From Arcuatula senhousia (lineage: Eukaryota; Mollusca; Bivalvia; Mytilida; Mytilidae): a stretch of DNA of 64,000 nucleotides. Location: assembly GCA_963971305.1 (NCBI GenBank), contig OZ020311.1, forward strand, positions 5,704,001 to 5,768,000. Reading direction: 5' to 3'. Of this stretch, positions 34,241 to 46,815 are shown piece after piece. The notes under the pieces were generated by a model. The model was given only the letters and a program-made list of their open reading frames with translations. It ran no database searches and had not been told where the DNA came from. The translations under genes and the position numbers were made by a program. Every line of letters starts with the position of its first letter. Within the stretch, counting starts at the first letter, position 1.

Positions 34241-34869
34241 AAATTCAGTCCTAAAATAGTCAAAGATAGATCCCCTTCATACACAAGGAACACAAAACAT
34301 CAAAAAGACAAGGACAAACAAAAGCTTTGTCAAGGAGTTGCTAAGCTCAAGATTTGATTTGTTGCATGGTCAACGATCAGCCCAAATAAAAGAAACACTC
34401 ATTTAATTTGTTGGTGTTTCATGTAGCTATGGGGTAACTTAACATCAAAAGCCATGATTGTCTCATTCGTCAGGAAAAACGCAAAATTCAGCAGAACAGC
34501 ATAAAAAATAAACAGTCGGAACAAAAATAAAACTGAAACAAAAACAAAGAAAAAGCGACACGGCAAATCAGTCCGGACAACCTGAGCAATCCGACTTAAA
34601 ATCATTTTTATGGTTCCGTGATAAACAAATTTTAAATTATCAGTTTGCATGATATAAATTTCATCGATGTACAAATTTAGTTCTTAAATTATGTAGACAT
34701 GCAGAATCTACATACATGTAGCTGTATATGGCACGAGTGGCGACATTTTGGCAATATTATTAACTAATTAATTATTATTGTAAAAGTCCAATATCAATTT
34801 CAAGATGTATCATGTCCTTAGAGAGTGCAAAATAAAAAAATCGTGTTCAAGCGGATAAGACACAAAAGA

Positions 34870-35040
34870 TTTCAGTCAGTAGCGGATCAAGAAATTCTGA
34901 AAAGTGGGAGCCCAACTGACTGGCCTAAGAGGGGGCCCGCTGTGGCCACGTTTCAATGATTTCCTATATATCCAACCAAATTTTCCGCCAAAGTGGGGCC
35001 CCAGGCCCTCAGCCACCCCCTCTGGATCCATCTATGGATT
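34870..35040 (+). repeat. GGGCCC-rich dispersed repeat
   Basis: AGTAGCGGATCAAGAAATTC to CTCTGGATCCATCTATGGAT with AGAGGGGGCCCGCTGTGGCC. GC-rich relative to its surroundings; no frame. The general type is common in bivalve DNA, from memory. Confidence 0.4.
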
Positions 35041-35652
35041 TATTTACATGCATGTCCAAATTTTATGAGCAAATGAATGTGAACTGTTAGAAAACCTAGT
35101 AAAAACGTACTACAAACGGCGTAAAAACTGCTTGGACATGCAATCAACGTGGTAAAAACTGCACGTAGTAAAAACTTCCTTATGGTCGTTCTACAATCGT
35201 GAAGGAAACATACCGTAATATGAAATCGTAGTGAAAACGTACCACGAACGTAGTGCAAACTTTTAGGACGTAGTGAAAACGTAACGCAAACGGCACAAAA
35301 TATCCTACCGTCCGGGCCACGTCCATTCAGTTTGTTACACGTTCCTTCTACGTTCATGGTACGATCATGAAGTTCTCAATACGTTCTTAGTAGGTCTTTA
35401 CTACGTTTTGACTTCGCCACGCCCTTATTACGTTTGTTTTGAACATGTTCAAAATTATTCCACGTCCTTCACGTTCTTGAAGTTCGTATTACGTCCAATA
35501 AGGTTCGTAATACGTCCATTCAAGTTGCACTACGACCATGCAAGTTTATAGCACGTCTTTACTGCGTTCAACAAGTTCCTTCCGCGTTTTAAGACTTTTA
35601 AGGACTTAGCAAGAACGTACTCTGAACTTTATCCAGTGTGACAGGGGCATAA

Positions 35653-36052
35653 GAAAACACTAATGGCGCCTTCCATGTATGACCCCATGTATGCGGTCTG
35701 ATGCCAGTGATGGTATTATATTGCCCCTAATAGTTGTGATTAGCTGTAAGAAATCACGGGTGTTCATTTGTTACGTCTCCCTCTTAAATAAGGCGAAAGG
35801 GCACCTGTTTGTAAAATAGGTCCTTTGATTCCCCTTTGTCGTAGTTCGAGGATCCGCAGAGAGACCCATGCGGCAATACTCCCTTTTCCCTTATCCGCAG
35901 GTACCCAATCGCCTTTTTAAAGAAGGAGACGTAAAAAATGAACACCCGTGATTTCTTACCGCTAATCACAATTATTAGGGGCAATATAATACCATCACTG
36001 GCATCAGACCGCATACATGTGGTCATACATGGAAGGCGTCATTAGTGTTTTC
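35653..36052. mobile_element. 400-bp hairpin MITE, TTAA target
   Basis: Arms of about 130 bp: GAAAACACTAATGGCGCCTT at the left is the complement of AAGGCGTCATTAGTGTTTTC at the right. Inner blocks match as well (CACGGGTGTTCATTTGTTAC against AAAAATGAACACCCGTGATT). The right flank is TTAA (36053-36056). The left TTAA is restored only after removing the 3.9-kb element inserted at 31732-35649, which landed in it. The frame 35784-36026 is not a gene. Confidence 0.8.
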
Positions 36053-36490
36053 TTAACAACCAATGAGAAAAGGCCTTATATCGATCATCGCTTGCCTCTA
36101 GGGAGCGTTCCGATGGAATGAAATATGAATGAAAAATCTTCCATATCAATGAAAAGGTCTTCCATATCAATAAAAAAACCTTCCATATTAATCAAAAAGG
36201 CTTCCATATCAATAACAAAAACCTTCCATATTAATCAAAAAGCCTTCCATATCAATATAAAACCTTCCATATCAATAACAAAAACCTTCCATATTAATGA
36301 AAAGGTCTTTCATATCAATGAAAAAGTCTTTCATATCAATGAAAAAGTCTTCCATATTAATAAAAATAGTCTTCCATATTAATAAAAAAAGTTTTCCATA
36401 TCAATAAAAATATCTTCCATATTAATATAAAAATCTTACATATTAATAAAAAATCTTCCATATTAATAAAAAAATCTTCCATAAACTCTG
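36053..36490 (-). mobile_element. Right arm of palindromic (ATTAATATGGAAGATTTTT)n element
   Basis: It mirrors 31236-31731: TTAACAACCAATGAG, TTATATCGATCATCGC, TCCGATGGAATGAAATATGA, and then about 16 units of TCTTCCATAT(T/C)AATAAAAA to about 36482. The 85-codon frame (36125-36382), with repeats of SIS/SILIKK and FHINEKV, is this array translated and is not a gene. Confidence 0.85.
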
Positions 36491-36587
36491 TCTAAATTTA
36501 ATTCACATTTCTAATTTTGGCATATTTTATTTTTTTCGTTTGGTTTGTCGTGATATTGAATTGCATACCAAAATGTTAGTTTTGTAA

Positions 36588-36900
36588 TGGGAAACAAGAT
36601 TCAATTAACCTTTTTGGCCTTAGGGGGGAGATATTTTAAAAATTTGGGTTTGAAAGAAAATGGGAACATGATATTCCCATTGGATTTAATATTTTCCAAT
36701 GGGAAATTTTCTTTTCCAATGGGAATCCATAATTTCCAATGGGAAAATACCAACCTCCAATGGGAAAGTGATCTTCCAATTGGAAAAAAGAATTCCCATG
36801 GGAAGAGAAAAAGGCGGATTATTTCCCTTGGGAATATGACTTTCCAATGGGAAGATAATTTTCCCAAGGGAAGTTTAGTTCCCCATGGGAGTCTTTCTTA
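36588..36900. repeat. Array of dyad-symmetric TTCCAATGGGAA motifs
   Basis: TTCCAATGGGAA or close variants (TTCCCATTGG, TTCCAATTGGAA, TTCCCATGGGAA, TTCCCTTGGGAA, TTCCCAAGGGAA) occur about eleven times at 18-30 bp spacing. Each motif is close to its own reverse complement, so frames appear on both strands (36587-36916 plus, 36601-36867 minus); neither is protein-like. It lies just downstream of the 13-exon gene and beside the palindromic element. Confidence 0.75.
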
Positions 36901-37049
36901 TTTATTTGAAAATTGAATTTGCATAACATTTGAGTTTGAAACATACCATTAGCACAAAACAAAGACAAAAACTAATTTTATCATACATTTTATTTGTAAA
37001 ACAAATAGTTTCCACACAAAAAACTAAATTCTCCTCTATTGTATTTGAC

Positions 37050-37090
37050 AATGGTTTATTAATGATTTATTTACATCTACAAACACTGGC
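37050..37090 (-). promoter_or_regulatory. Candidate polyadenylation signals of the 13-exon gene
   Basis: On the minus strand GTAAATAAATCATTAATAAACC contains two AATAAA hexamers 140-180 nt after the stop codon at 37230. Position is right for a 3' end, but AT-rich DNA makes chance hits likely. Confidence 0.35.
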
Positions 37091-37229
37091 CAATATCAAT
37101 TACTAAAGAGGCATTCAATTTCATACCTATCTTACATGTCTTAATAAATAAAATTTTTACTAGAAAACATAACAATAACAATAACAACAACTACATGTAT
37201 AATAACAGAGTTGATAACAGAGACTAGCA

Positions 37230-40200
37230 TTACAATTTTTTCAGTCTTTCAGCACTAACAGTTGCTTTCACACCATCAAAGTATCTGATATAGTAACCTA
37301 AAAATATAAAAAAAAGTAATACTTTAAACACTTCACATTGGACTCTATATTGCCAAAAAATCCTTAAGTCAAATTATCTTTATGATATTCAAGTACAATG
37401 ATTTTTTTTCATTCACATCTACATATGGTGTTCTTTCTTCATGTAAAGCTTCATCAAAATCCATCAAGCCATTTAAAAGAAGTTGTGGTTATGAGGTCTA
37501 TTATTGAACACTATATGTGAATATTTCATGTCCATATTTCTCCCTTAAATGATATCCCACAGCAACAAAAATTCTTCATGCACGTCTACATATGATGAAC
37601 CTTCCATCAAACTCCATCAAGTCGTTAAGGATGAGTTGTGTCTACAGGGTTTGTGGACAGACAGACAGGGTGATTTCTATATACCCGCCCCCAATTTTGA
37701 TATTTGGTTAGTGAACTATAATCAATTTGAAAATTCACCCTATGTATCTGTAAATAAAATAAGACTAACTACAGAAAAAATCTATTTCTTTCTGGGTTTT
37801 TATCAAGTTCTGTTGATATTTAATTAGACAATAGTCACAGTATCTCTTATTCTCATTTGTTTGGAGCTTGAAAACCTTACCTTTTGTCTTGTTGACTCTA
37901 ACAATGACTGCCTCATACCATTCACTGTCCCACTCTGCCATAACCTTTTCACCTTTACTGTATACAACCTAAAAGAACAAAATTAAAGCATGTCATTCTG
38001 TGAAGATAAACAAACAATGATATGTTTGATAAATAAATGTGCGCAACAAAGAATACATAAATCAGTCAAATGGAATACATGTTTATCCAGAATCCTTCAA
38101 ATTGACTTACAATGCTTGCTTCTTATTTTCTTGCAGTTGGTTCTATATCAAAAAACCCATGAGATTCAAAACCAATTCAATTTATTAGTTTAATAAAAAA
38201 ACATATGGATATAAAACTAACAGAAAAATTAAGTACAAATGTAACAATGATTCCTCAGGATAAGTGATAGGACATGCACATATAAAATATGGTTAGTACA
38301 CTATTTCTTAAAGTTTGTCTTTGAAAGAGTTAGGACGACGGATGGAAAAAAGACGCCAAGTGTTGACAATAGGGATCCATCTAATGATAACTTACATCTG
38401 GGGTTTCTGTTAACTGTGCGGGTTGTTGCTCTGTATTTTGGACCTCTACCTCCATAGGCTGTTGCTCTATAACTTGAACCTCTTCCTGTTAAATAAAAAT
38501 GGCCACATAATTTTCAATTCATACATGTATACAAATTAATAGCTAAGTATTCCCTATTTTTGTATATTGTGAGTTATCTCCCATTTGCAGAGTTATCTTC
38601 TCTTTTGAGAAGGTATTGTATACTAGTTACTGTGTGGAGAAATAAGTTTTTCTGCATTTATTTTTCAATTTGTCAAAAGATGTCCAAATGTGAAGTATAA
38701 TTATTTTTGAAAAGGTATATAACATGTTTTCCTGTATTAATAGGGTCTGCTTAGCCCTCTGATTAATTTTAAAAAATTAAAACCTTATTGTCCCATACAT
38801 TGCAATGTAATGTACCTACCATAATGGAGGACAACTCTTGTAAATGGGAGATAACTCACTATTTACAAAAATACAGAATTTCTAAAAGAAGGAAATATAT
38901 GCTGTCGGAGGGATGCATAGTAATCATTTCTTACTTTACATGACACAAATAAAAAATACTGTGCAAAGCTAAATGTATAAAAATTGAAAAGTGACTGGTA
39001 TAGAACAAAAAGAATATCAGTTGTACATGTTTTAAGAAGTTAACGAATTGTAAGCTTTGTTTTATAAAATTTTACCAAAGTATTGATTTGATAAAAAAAT
39101 ACTTACTTGTCTTAATTCTTGCATTATCTCATTTAGCTGAAAAAAAATACATAATTAGAGTGACATGTTTCTAACTGTTTATATATCATTTAATATACAT
39201 TCATGTGACATTTACTATCTGCAACATTTTGTTTTCATTAAGCTTATTTCTTTGTAAATCTATAATTGTGTTTTTAATCATGTTAATAATGCAAATTGCA
39301 AAATTTCAAACAGTGACCAATGGTCACATAGAAGGCTGCTAGCTGTTTTCCATTATGGATTTTTAAAATGCCACTGATTCATTTGCACCCACATGGCAAC
39401 TAATAGTGCCAAATTTGCCCCTATATGTATGGCTTGTACAAGTTGCAGGAAACAAAATATGAAGATTGTACAAGATAGAAAAGCTTAAATTCAAAGCACA
39501 AAATATATACGATGTATTGTACCTCATTTTCCCTGTCCAATCTTCTCTGCTTCTTAGTTGGATTGTCATGAACATCAGCAACAATTGTCCTATAAATAAT
39601 ATAAAAAAAATGTAAAGAAATCAGTAACTGAAGATGGCACATCAAGGAAAAACAAATTTATCAAATGATTTCAATTTAATTAAAACTTTCAGTTTCAAAG
39701 TTATGGTTTAAGGATAAGTGTCTTTAAAAAGCTTGTTAAGTACTAAAGGTAATAAATAAAGGTTCAACTACATGTACAACAAATTTACTTTTATACACTT
39801 CATACACAATCCATCTGCTTGTGAACAATTCAATACCTCTGTATTCTTTTATATGGTGTATTTTTTTCTGGTGTGCTTTCGAACTCATACACATCCTGAA
39901 ATAAAACATAAATTGCTTGAATAAATAACAAGTTAATTAAAATTCTTTCTTGATTTATTCTCTTTTGTGTTTAAGAAAAACAAGACCTATTGATGTCTGG
40001 TCCCAACTTGTACAGTACATTTTGTAAAACATTGAACCCCTGTATGTTCTATTACTGTAAAGTTTCATAGCATTTATAATCATTCAGAACAAAAGTTATT
40101 GCGGAAAATAAGGATGCTACTTTCAGTCAAACCTGAACATTGAATACAATTACATGTTCAAATCAAGCTAAGCTTCATTGGCAAGGATATGGCTATAGTT

Positions 40201-43200
40201 AACGCTAACATTTATCATTTTTTTGTGTTCAATCCTAGTTCTGTTTTTTAAGATTTTACTTATAAGTCATGTTGTAAGTATAATTATCATAAATTACCAC
40301 TTCTTTATCTGTTCTCAGCTGTTTTTTTAAGGCATCAACTGTCAACTTTAGGCTTGTGTTTTCTTCCTCAAGTCTTCTTACTTCTTTCTAAAAAATGATA
40401 TACTGACCCTTTAGATATTTCTTTTCAACAGATTTGCTCAACTATATTATTTAAACATTAATTTAAAATCTTAAAACTATATAACATTTGTTAAAAGGAA
40501 AATTTTCATACAGGGGACATCAGATAATAAATATCTTATGCTTACAAAATTTCATATAAATTGTGCTGTCAATATGTTTTTAAGTTTTAGTGCTTACAAA
40601 ATTCAATACTCAAAACTCAAAATATTTTACCGATTTGCACATTTTAATGTGAACATCATGCTGCACAGCAATGGTACAGTATTTATTTTTAATAAAACTG
40701 TATTGTCATTGTTCACAAAAATTGAAGGACAGACAGTGTGAAAACTACAAGGCGTCCACATCTTTCGGGCCCTAATAACTGCATGTTTAAAATTCACACA
40801 AATTCTTTAAGAGAGTAAATTAAGTTCAACTGTTCTATAACAATCAATGATAATCCTCTAAATGAGAAATGTAAAAACTGTTTGTCAGTTCCTAGATATA
40901 AAGCAAGACATGTAAGATAGTTAAATTCTAATTCTATAGAAATCTTACCTTTAAACTTTCAACTGTCTCAACTGGAGATTCCTGCAGAAGAAAATGAAAA
41001 TATAATGAGAATAAAGATGATTTTTTTTTCAAAACCTAGCTTAAATTTTTAATTATTTTTGTCATGTTTGATGTTATATATTCCTTACAAATAAAGACCT
41101 TAAAATGATCAGAAAAACCTGTGACAATCTGAACAGCCCAGGTTCTTAATTTAAATCACTTCTACATTTCAATAGAGTGACACTATACATGCTATACATA
41201 TAGTTTGAGCAAATAAGAAAGTGACATTTTTGTGCTACTTTATTTAACATGCTTAATCATAAATCTATTTAACAAGTCTTTATGTCTAATTTAAGAACAT
41301 TTTTCTAAAGTTTCAACACATATAATATACATGTAAGTACTATAATATAAATATATACTTCTGAAGAGTAGCAATTATAGGTTTGTTTTAAAGGTGTTTC
41401 TATTACACAATGAAGCTGCAAATTAATTCATCCAGCATTTTATAACACATTTAACTAACCTTCAATTTTTTTGCCTCCTTCCTGAATTCCTCCAAGGTGA
41501 TCATACCCATAGAAAGGGTGTTCAATAGTCTGTGAATCTTTGGTTCCTCTTTACAGCCAACAAATGAGGTGAACAGCCCTGCTTTGATGTCTGGGGTTTT
41601 CTTTTCTGATTGAATCAAGCCAACATCAAAAGATGAAAAAATGTCCATCAGTTGCAGGAAGCAGCATTCTGGCAGTGTTGCACAATAAATTTGTTCCCTA
41701 AAATTTCCACCAAATTCAGCGCTCTGAAAAAAAACCAAAACAACACTTATTTATAATTTATCTTATATACTAAACTTAGTTGAGTATACTATTGGAATCA
41801 GGATCATTAAGGCCATCATGGTCTCAAGTTATCATTCAAGGTAAGTAACAAAATTTCTAAAAATTGTAACTTAATTACGACTTTTAAATCGATCAAGGAA
41901 AAAAAATCAATAAAAGGAAAAAAAAGTAAGTTTAGGAATTTCTTTTTATACTTTACACTTATATCAATGTTATATCATTCATTAAATTTCTGTAATTGGA
42001 TTAATTTGATGCTGTCATATTGTAATAAATATTATATAGAGGTGTAATTACACCAATTACATGCTATAGGTAAACTGTGTACTGTATGCATACATGTATC
42101 TTTCTATTTCTGTTTGATAATAAAACTGAATTTAGATTTATAAATTTATGTCATTTGAGCAGTTTATTAAACTTACAGAGCCATTAAAGCGTAATGCCAA
42201 TGCTGACTGCTTTCTCCATGCCTTGTCTTTAGGATTCAGGAATTCTGATCTGGCAGTGTTCTTTGTACCAGGATGTAAACTTCTCATCAACTAGAGAGAA
42301 AAAAAATACATAGGTAAGTACATTTTTAAAGACCTGCCATGTGTATTGTCCAATGGGTCCTTAACAAATGCAATTTCAATTCATTCAGATATCTTTTTAT
42401 AGTTTTTCAAATGGTTGCAATATTTGAGGGAATACCAGAAGAAGGACAATTACTCTTACATGGATTGTTAACTCTTCTTCAAACTAAGAGGTAGTTTCAA
42501 TATTTTTTTTTCAAATGAGCTGATAGGTTTACCTTTCATCAAAATTTTGTTTCTGAATTAATTTGTTTTAAGCAAAACCATGTGATTAACCCAGGAAAGT
42601 CCAAACAACTCCTATAAATGTTGTTTTCTATCTGAAGCAACAAAATCTAAGTTTTTCAACAAAACAGTCTATGAAATAAGCTAGATGAATGCTAGATTTC
42701 TTATCTCTGATCACTTAAAATTAGTTATAAATATATCAACACCCAGTTGAGTTCCTTGACCACAAACCCTATGGTGCACATATCATGTTACAGAATTTTC
42801 TTCATAAAAATGAAAATATTTCACATGATTTCAAACATCACTTTGACGTTGACAGTGTACAAGTAATTAAAAACAATCTATAATGTCCCTATAATGTTTA
42901 ACTTTCACTGTCTTTATGGCTATCATGATGAGAGATTGAGATAAGAGGGCTGATGAAAATCATCAGCTTTTCTTAGCTTGTTTCATAGACTGAAAACAAA
43001 TAAAAAGTCTGAACATTACATAAAGAAAAAATGAATGTTTTAAACTGTTAGGAGTCAACAGGATGAAATACATAGATCTGTATTTTTGTTTTCGAATTAA
43101 AAAAACAAACCTGCAACTCATCTTTAAAACTTTTATGCTTATATTTGTATTTTTCTGCTTTTGCAGGCTCTGCACTTGATTCTTCCTGGTCTGAACCTGC

Positions 43201-45037
43201 AAATATTTTTGTTATTTCTAATATTTAATTTCAATATACACATTCAATATGTTACTGTGATTTGCATGGAATAAAAAGTTTGACAGTGTTCTCAAAATAT
43301 TGAAGCATTACTGATAGTATTAAACAATATTAGATTGATACACATACAAATATGGGTCAGCAAAGTCTTGATCTATATGTACATGTATATAAAATTTACT
43401 CATCATTTATCTTTTGCATTACAAAATTACTTGTGTTGCTTCATCTATTCAATTAACTCTAAAAATCCATTCAAAATGTACCTAAATAAACCTTAAATTC
43501 ACATAAAGGTGTGAGGTTAAAGTAAAAGACTATTTGAGTGAATTGAGAAAAAAATGGAGAGACAATGCCTTGACGAAATCAATTAAAGTGTTCACACAAA
43601 AAAAAAATGCTAAAAATTATTTGGCATTATGAAGACACTTAGATTATACCTTACCAAGGCCGCCGTCAGGTTTCTGACAGTGGGTGTGGGGGAGTGGATG
43701 TCCCCTGACAGTTTGAGAAAATTTTCTAAAATTGGACCGATTTTGGTGGGGTTTTGGTGCATTCCTGCTGAGTTTTTCATTATTATTTTTTAATGAAGGG
43801 GGTACGATCACACCCAAGGCACCCCCTTTCTGATGGCCTTGCTAACCTTTAATACTAACAGACTAATAGTAACGCAATTGTATGTGTTATTTAGATGTTC
43901 AGACTTACACATAGAATTGAATTGAGAAGGAGGTTAAATTGCAGCTATTTTTCTTCAAGTAAGAAGATCGAACCTTAAGTTAATTGTTACATGTAATGGA
44001 AGGACTTGCAAAAAAAGCAAGTCAAGCAAAACGCACAACTATATAAATGACTTACCTGATCCAATCTCTGCATCATAGGCCGTAGGAACTACAACTTTGA
44101 TCAGTCTATTAAGAAGTTTCTGCAGAGTTAAGCAAAATTTTCTTCTAGATACAGGACCTTTTGCGTTTAGCTCCGCAAAATGCGTGTCTACAGCTTGGTA
44201 ATCTTCTATAGGGCAGGAGATCTGAAAATAATACTAAATAATCTTAAGATGGCGGGAAATGGGTACTCTCTAGACTTTACATATAACTTTAACATTAATT
44301 TATGATGGGGTAAAAAATCAGTACATTTTCGGGCATTATACAACTTACAACTTTTTAAATTTCAAACAGATGAAAAAAAATATTGTTTTTAATATTTTGT
44401 TTTATTTATGAAATAAAACAAAAACTTAAAGAAAATGGTTTTTTTCCCTTATAAAATACGGTTTCGGTGCTGAGACAAGATAAATTTTAGATATGATTTT
44501 CAAGAACGTTTAAATATACAGGTCTATGCTTCATTACTTTCAGCATGCACCCGAAAGTAATCTGGCCTCACAATAAGATGGTTAAAAACTTTTCTTTATA
44601 AGACTATATAGCCCTTTAAACTATACATTATCAAAATCTAGAGTGTTTTCAACTTTTAATGCAAATACCGTATAATGGAAAACTAAAACTTTACGTCAAT
44701 CACAGCGTAAGGTAATGAATCTGGGGAAAAAATGATGATTGATCCCCCCTTCTTATTTTTTCTTCAAAGTTTGTGGACATTTCAACATAAATTCTTTATA
44801 TCTAATATAAGGCCAGGGTCTCTAATAAGCGTTAGTAATATGTGTAATATATAATCATAGACCTATGATATAATAAATAACTACCTTTAATTCTTCTCCT
44901 GTAAAGACTACTGTGACGAATCCTTCCCTATCTTCATCAGGAGTAACATATGAAACACCTACAGGCTGTAGTTGTTCTGTTGAACGGTAATGTAGGGCAT
45001 TGTTAATAATGGTAAACCACCAAGAACTGGAAGCCAT
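37230..45037 (-). CDS. 435-residue coiled-coil protein with C-terminal Tudor-like domain (13 exons), family unknown
   Basis: Exons, 5' to 3': 45037-44885, 44221-44056, 43196-43111, 42290-42177, 41723-41460, 40981-40949, 40387-40298, 39895-39837, 39589-39523, 39136-39107, 38485-38396, 37968-37881 and 37297-37230. All borders are GT-AG, phases agree throughout and the sum is 1308 nt with one stop. The N-terminal third (MASSSWWFTIINNALHYRS; GPVSRRKFCLTLQKLLNRLI) is unfamiliar. Exon 4 is basic (HPGTKNTARSEFLNP). Exon 5, the longest, has an uncharacterised globular part (QIYCATLPECCFLQLMDIFS; LLNTLSMGMITLEEFRKEAK). Exons 6-7 form a Glu/Lys coiled coil (VRRLEEENTSLKLTVDALKK). Exon 9 has NPTKKQRRLDREN, a possible nuclear signal. 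Exon 11 is Gln/Glu-rich. Exons 12-13 read GEKVMAEWDSEWYEAVIVRV and YYIRYFDGVKATVSAERLKK, the W...WY.A.I....YY.I.F.DG pattern of Tudor domains that bind methylated Lys/Arg. I infer a nuclear or chromatin-associated role. I do not recognise the family. Several exons are only 30-90 nt. Confidence 0.85.
43655..43850. repeat. GC-richer insert in intron 2 of the 13-exon gene
   Basis: GCCGTCAGGTTTCTGACAGT to CAAGGCACCCCCTTTCTGAT. It begins and ends near AAGGCCGCC/GATGGCCTTG (ACCAAGGCC at 43655 and GGCCTTGCTA at 43846), so it may be a small inverted-end insertion. No second copy in the window. Confidence 0.4.
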
Positions 45038-45224
45038 GCTATCAATTGAATGGTTCAGTTGAATTTGCATGTACCTATTCATTTGACCTAGGTATAAGTT
45101 ACACGTGAAGCCCCGCCCTGACCTGTCGGTCACTGGGGTAGCCAATGGGCTTTCATTTCGATTATGATAATTTACATCGATTAATTAATTAAATCCATGC
45201 AATTGGTCGTTAAAGCTCCGCCTC

Positions 45225-45412
<188 letters not shown>

Positions 45413-45559
45413 CGAATTTGATACAAAGTTGATCGTTGATTACCTTTTTTTTTATTTTTGTATAAATTTATAATAATGTATACCTTTACCATTAAGTAAA
45501 AGTTTGTTAATCTAAAAGAGTGTTATAGTATTTCTAAAGAATTGGACTCTTATTGTATT

Positions 45560-46140
45560 TATACTTGGTACAGCCAGGGATGTCCAAAACAATCAGTTTT
45601 ATTTAATCCCTGGTATAGCTATGTAAATCATATTAGAAAATCCTGCAATTCACACAGTCTGAATTTAAGAAAAATACAGACGAAAAGAAATACTATAAAG
45701 AAGATGTTGAAAATAGTTATAATGATATATTTTGAGACAAGATGGAAAAGCAAGCTACAAACTTTTAAACAGATAAAAAATAATTATAATTTAGAATTCT
45801 ATTTGTTAACAGACAATACTGAATACAGAAAATTTATATGTAAATTACGGTTAAGTGACCACCTCTGGTGACCACCAGTTACAAAGAGAAGATAGCAAAC
45901 GTGCAACGTGATCGAAGATGAGAGTCACTTTCATTTAAGTTGTAAATTAATGAAAATTGCAGGAAAATATATTTTGATAAAATTGACATTGATTCTTCTT
46001 CACAAAACGAAATACAGCTAAATTTAATCTTAAACCCAAATAATAGTCAAGAAGTGAAATTTCTGGGATCGGACCAGCCTTTTTAAAACAGTCAATGACA
46101 CTGAGGATAGGAGACACTTAATAAAGTTTCATTTGTACCT
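45560..46140 (+). mobile_element. Decayed 3' end of a LINE (RT C-terminus and zinc-ribbon)
   Basis: The frame 45542-45871 ends RWKSKLQTFKQIKNNYNLEF and YRKFICKLRLSDHLW. The next frames give DEDESHFHLSCKL-like sequence (about 45915-45955), then SSQNEIQLNLILNPN. This order (KLRxSDH, then a C..C....ExxxHFLxxC region) is typical of the end of LINE polyproteins. Frameshifts near 45870 and 45905 disable it. The downstream AT-rich 46140-46370 may be its 3' UTR. The LINE clade is not determined. Confidence 0.6.
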
Positions 46141-46734
46141 GCATAGACCTGTATATGATATACAGATCTATGGTACATGCTTTTACAATTTGATGTATTT
46201 TAATTTGTAATTTATTGTTTATAGCATTTGGCTCTTCATTGGGAATGAATTTGATATGATTTGTTAATTGTCATGCACTCATTTGATTGCGTTTGGGCAA
46301 ACATCGGTATACGTGGTAACCGGGCCCGATTGGTATGAACGTAGATTATATTATATAGTTTATGATACGATAAAACTTAACCAGTTGTCTTCAGTTTGAT
46401 ACACATAGATACTTTTAAAGCTAAATATACGCCTTTTTATTCTAATTACAGTTTCGAAAAATTTTGTCAACCTCCTTTTCTTGGTCTAACGTTAAGATTA
46501 TTTAGGAAATGAGCTCATTGTAATGTTTGATTGTTTTTTCTTATTTATGTATTTAAAGTAAGAAATAAGTTATGCATCTAATCTCTATTTGAAAGGTTAA
46601 AAAAAAAATGTTTTATCTGATTTTCTTTGATTTTAAAAAATAAATATCAGAAATGATAGGGGTAGGGCTCAAGCAAAATAATTTGTCCTTTCCCTTTTAA
46701 AAACTGGTACTCCGATTATACTACTAATCAAATC

Positions 46735-46815
46735 AATCAAATATTTATTTCCAAATTAAAGGGCCCATTTAGAGCATAACACAAAGAAACAGTAAAAACA
46801 GCACATTACAGAGTA
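46735..46815 (+). repeat. Dispersed repeat with AAAGGGCCCATTTAGAGCAT
   Basis: ATTTATTTCCAAATTAAAGG, GGCCCATTTAGAGCATAACA. Matches 16960-17060 in part. No coding function. Confidence 0.45.

Larger units (their letters stand above)
31732..35649. mobile_element. 3.9-kb DNA transposon, TIR TA(C/G)CCCC...CACACTGG, TA duplication
   Basis: Left end TACCCCCGTCACACTGGGAC; reverse complement of the right end TGCCCCTGTCACACTGGATA. TA flanks both sides (31730-31731 and 35650-35651). About 280 bp at the left and 560 bp at the right are filled with ACTACGTTTTTACTACG-like words (left) and their complement GTAGTAAAAACGT (right). No transposase is visible inside; the cargo consists of other repeats (a SINE at 32455, a CCGTCC-headed repeat at 32790, a GAGATGTGG-family copy at 34085 and a GGGCCC-rich repeat at 34870). 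A TA duplication fits Tc1/mariner-like and some other superfamilies; class not assigned. Confidence 0.75.

Noticed and set aside
36125..36382. SISIKK/FHINEKV repeat protein
   Set aside because: Translation of the TCTTCCATATTAAT array that is mirrored at 31.2-31.7 kb; it is repeat DNA.
39363..39645. Two overlapping minus-strand frames of 73-74 codons
   Set aside because: Only the 39523-39589 part is a true exon of the 13-exon gene; the rest of each frame is intron read-through.
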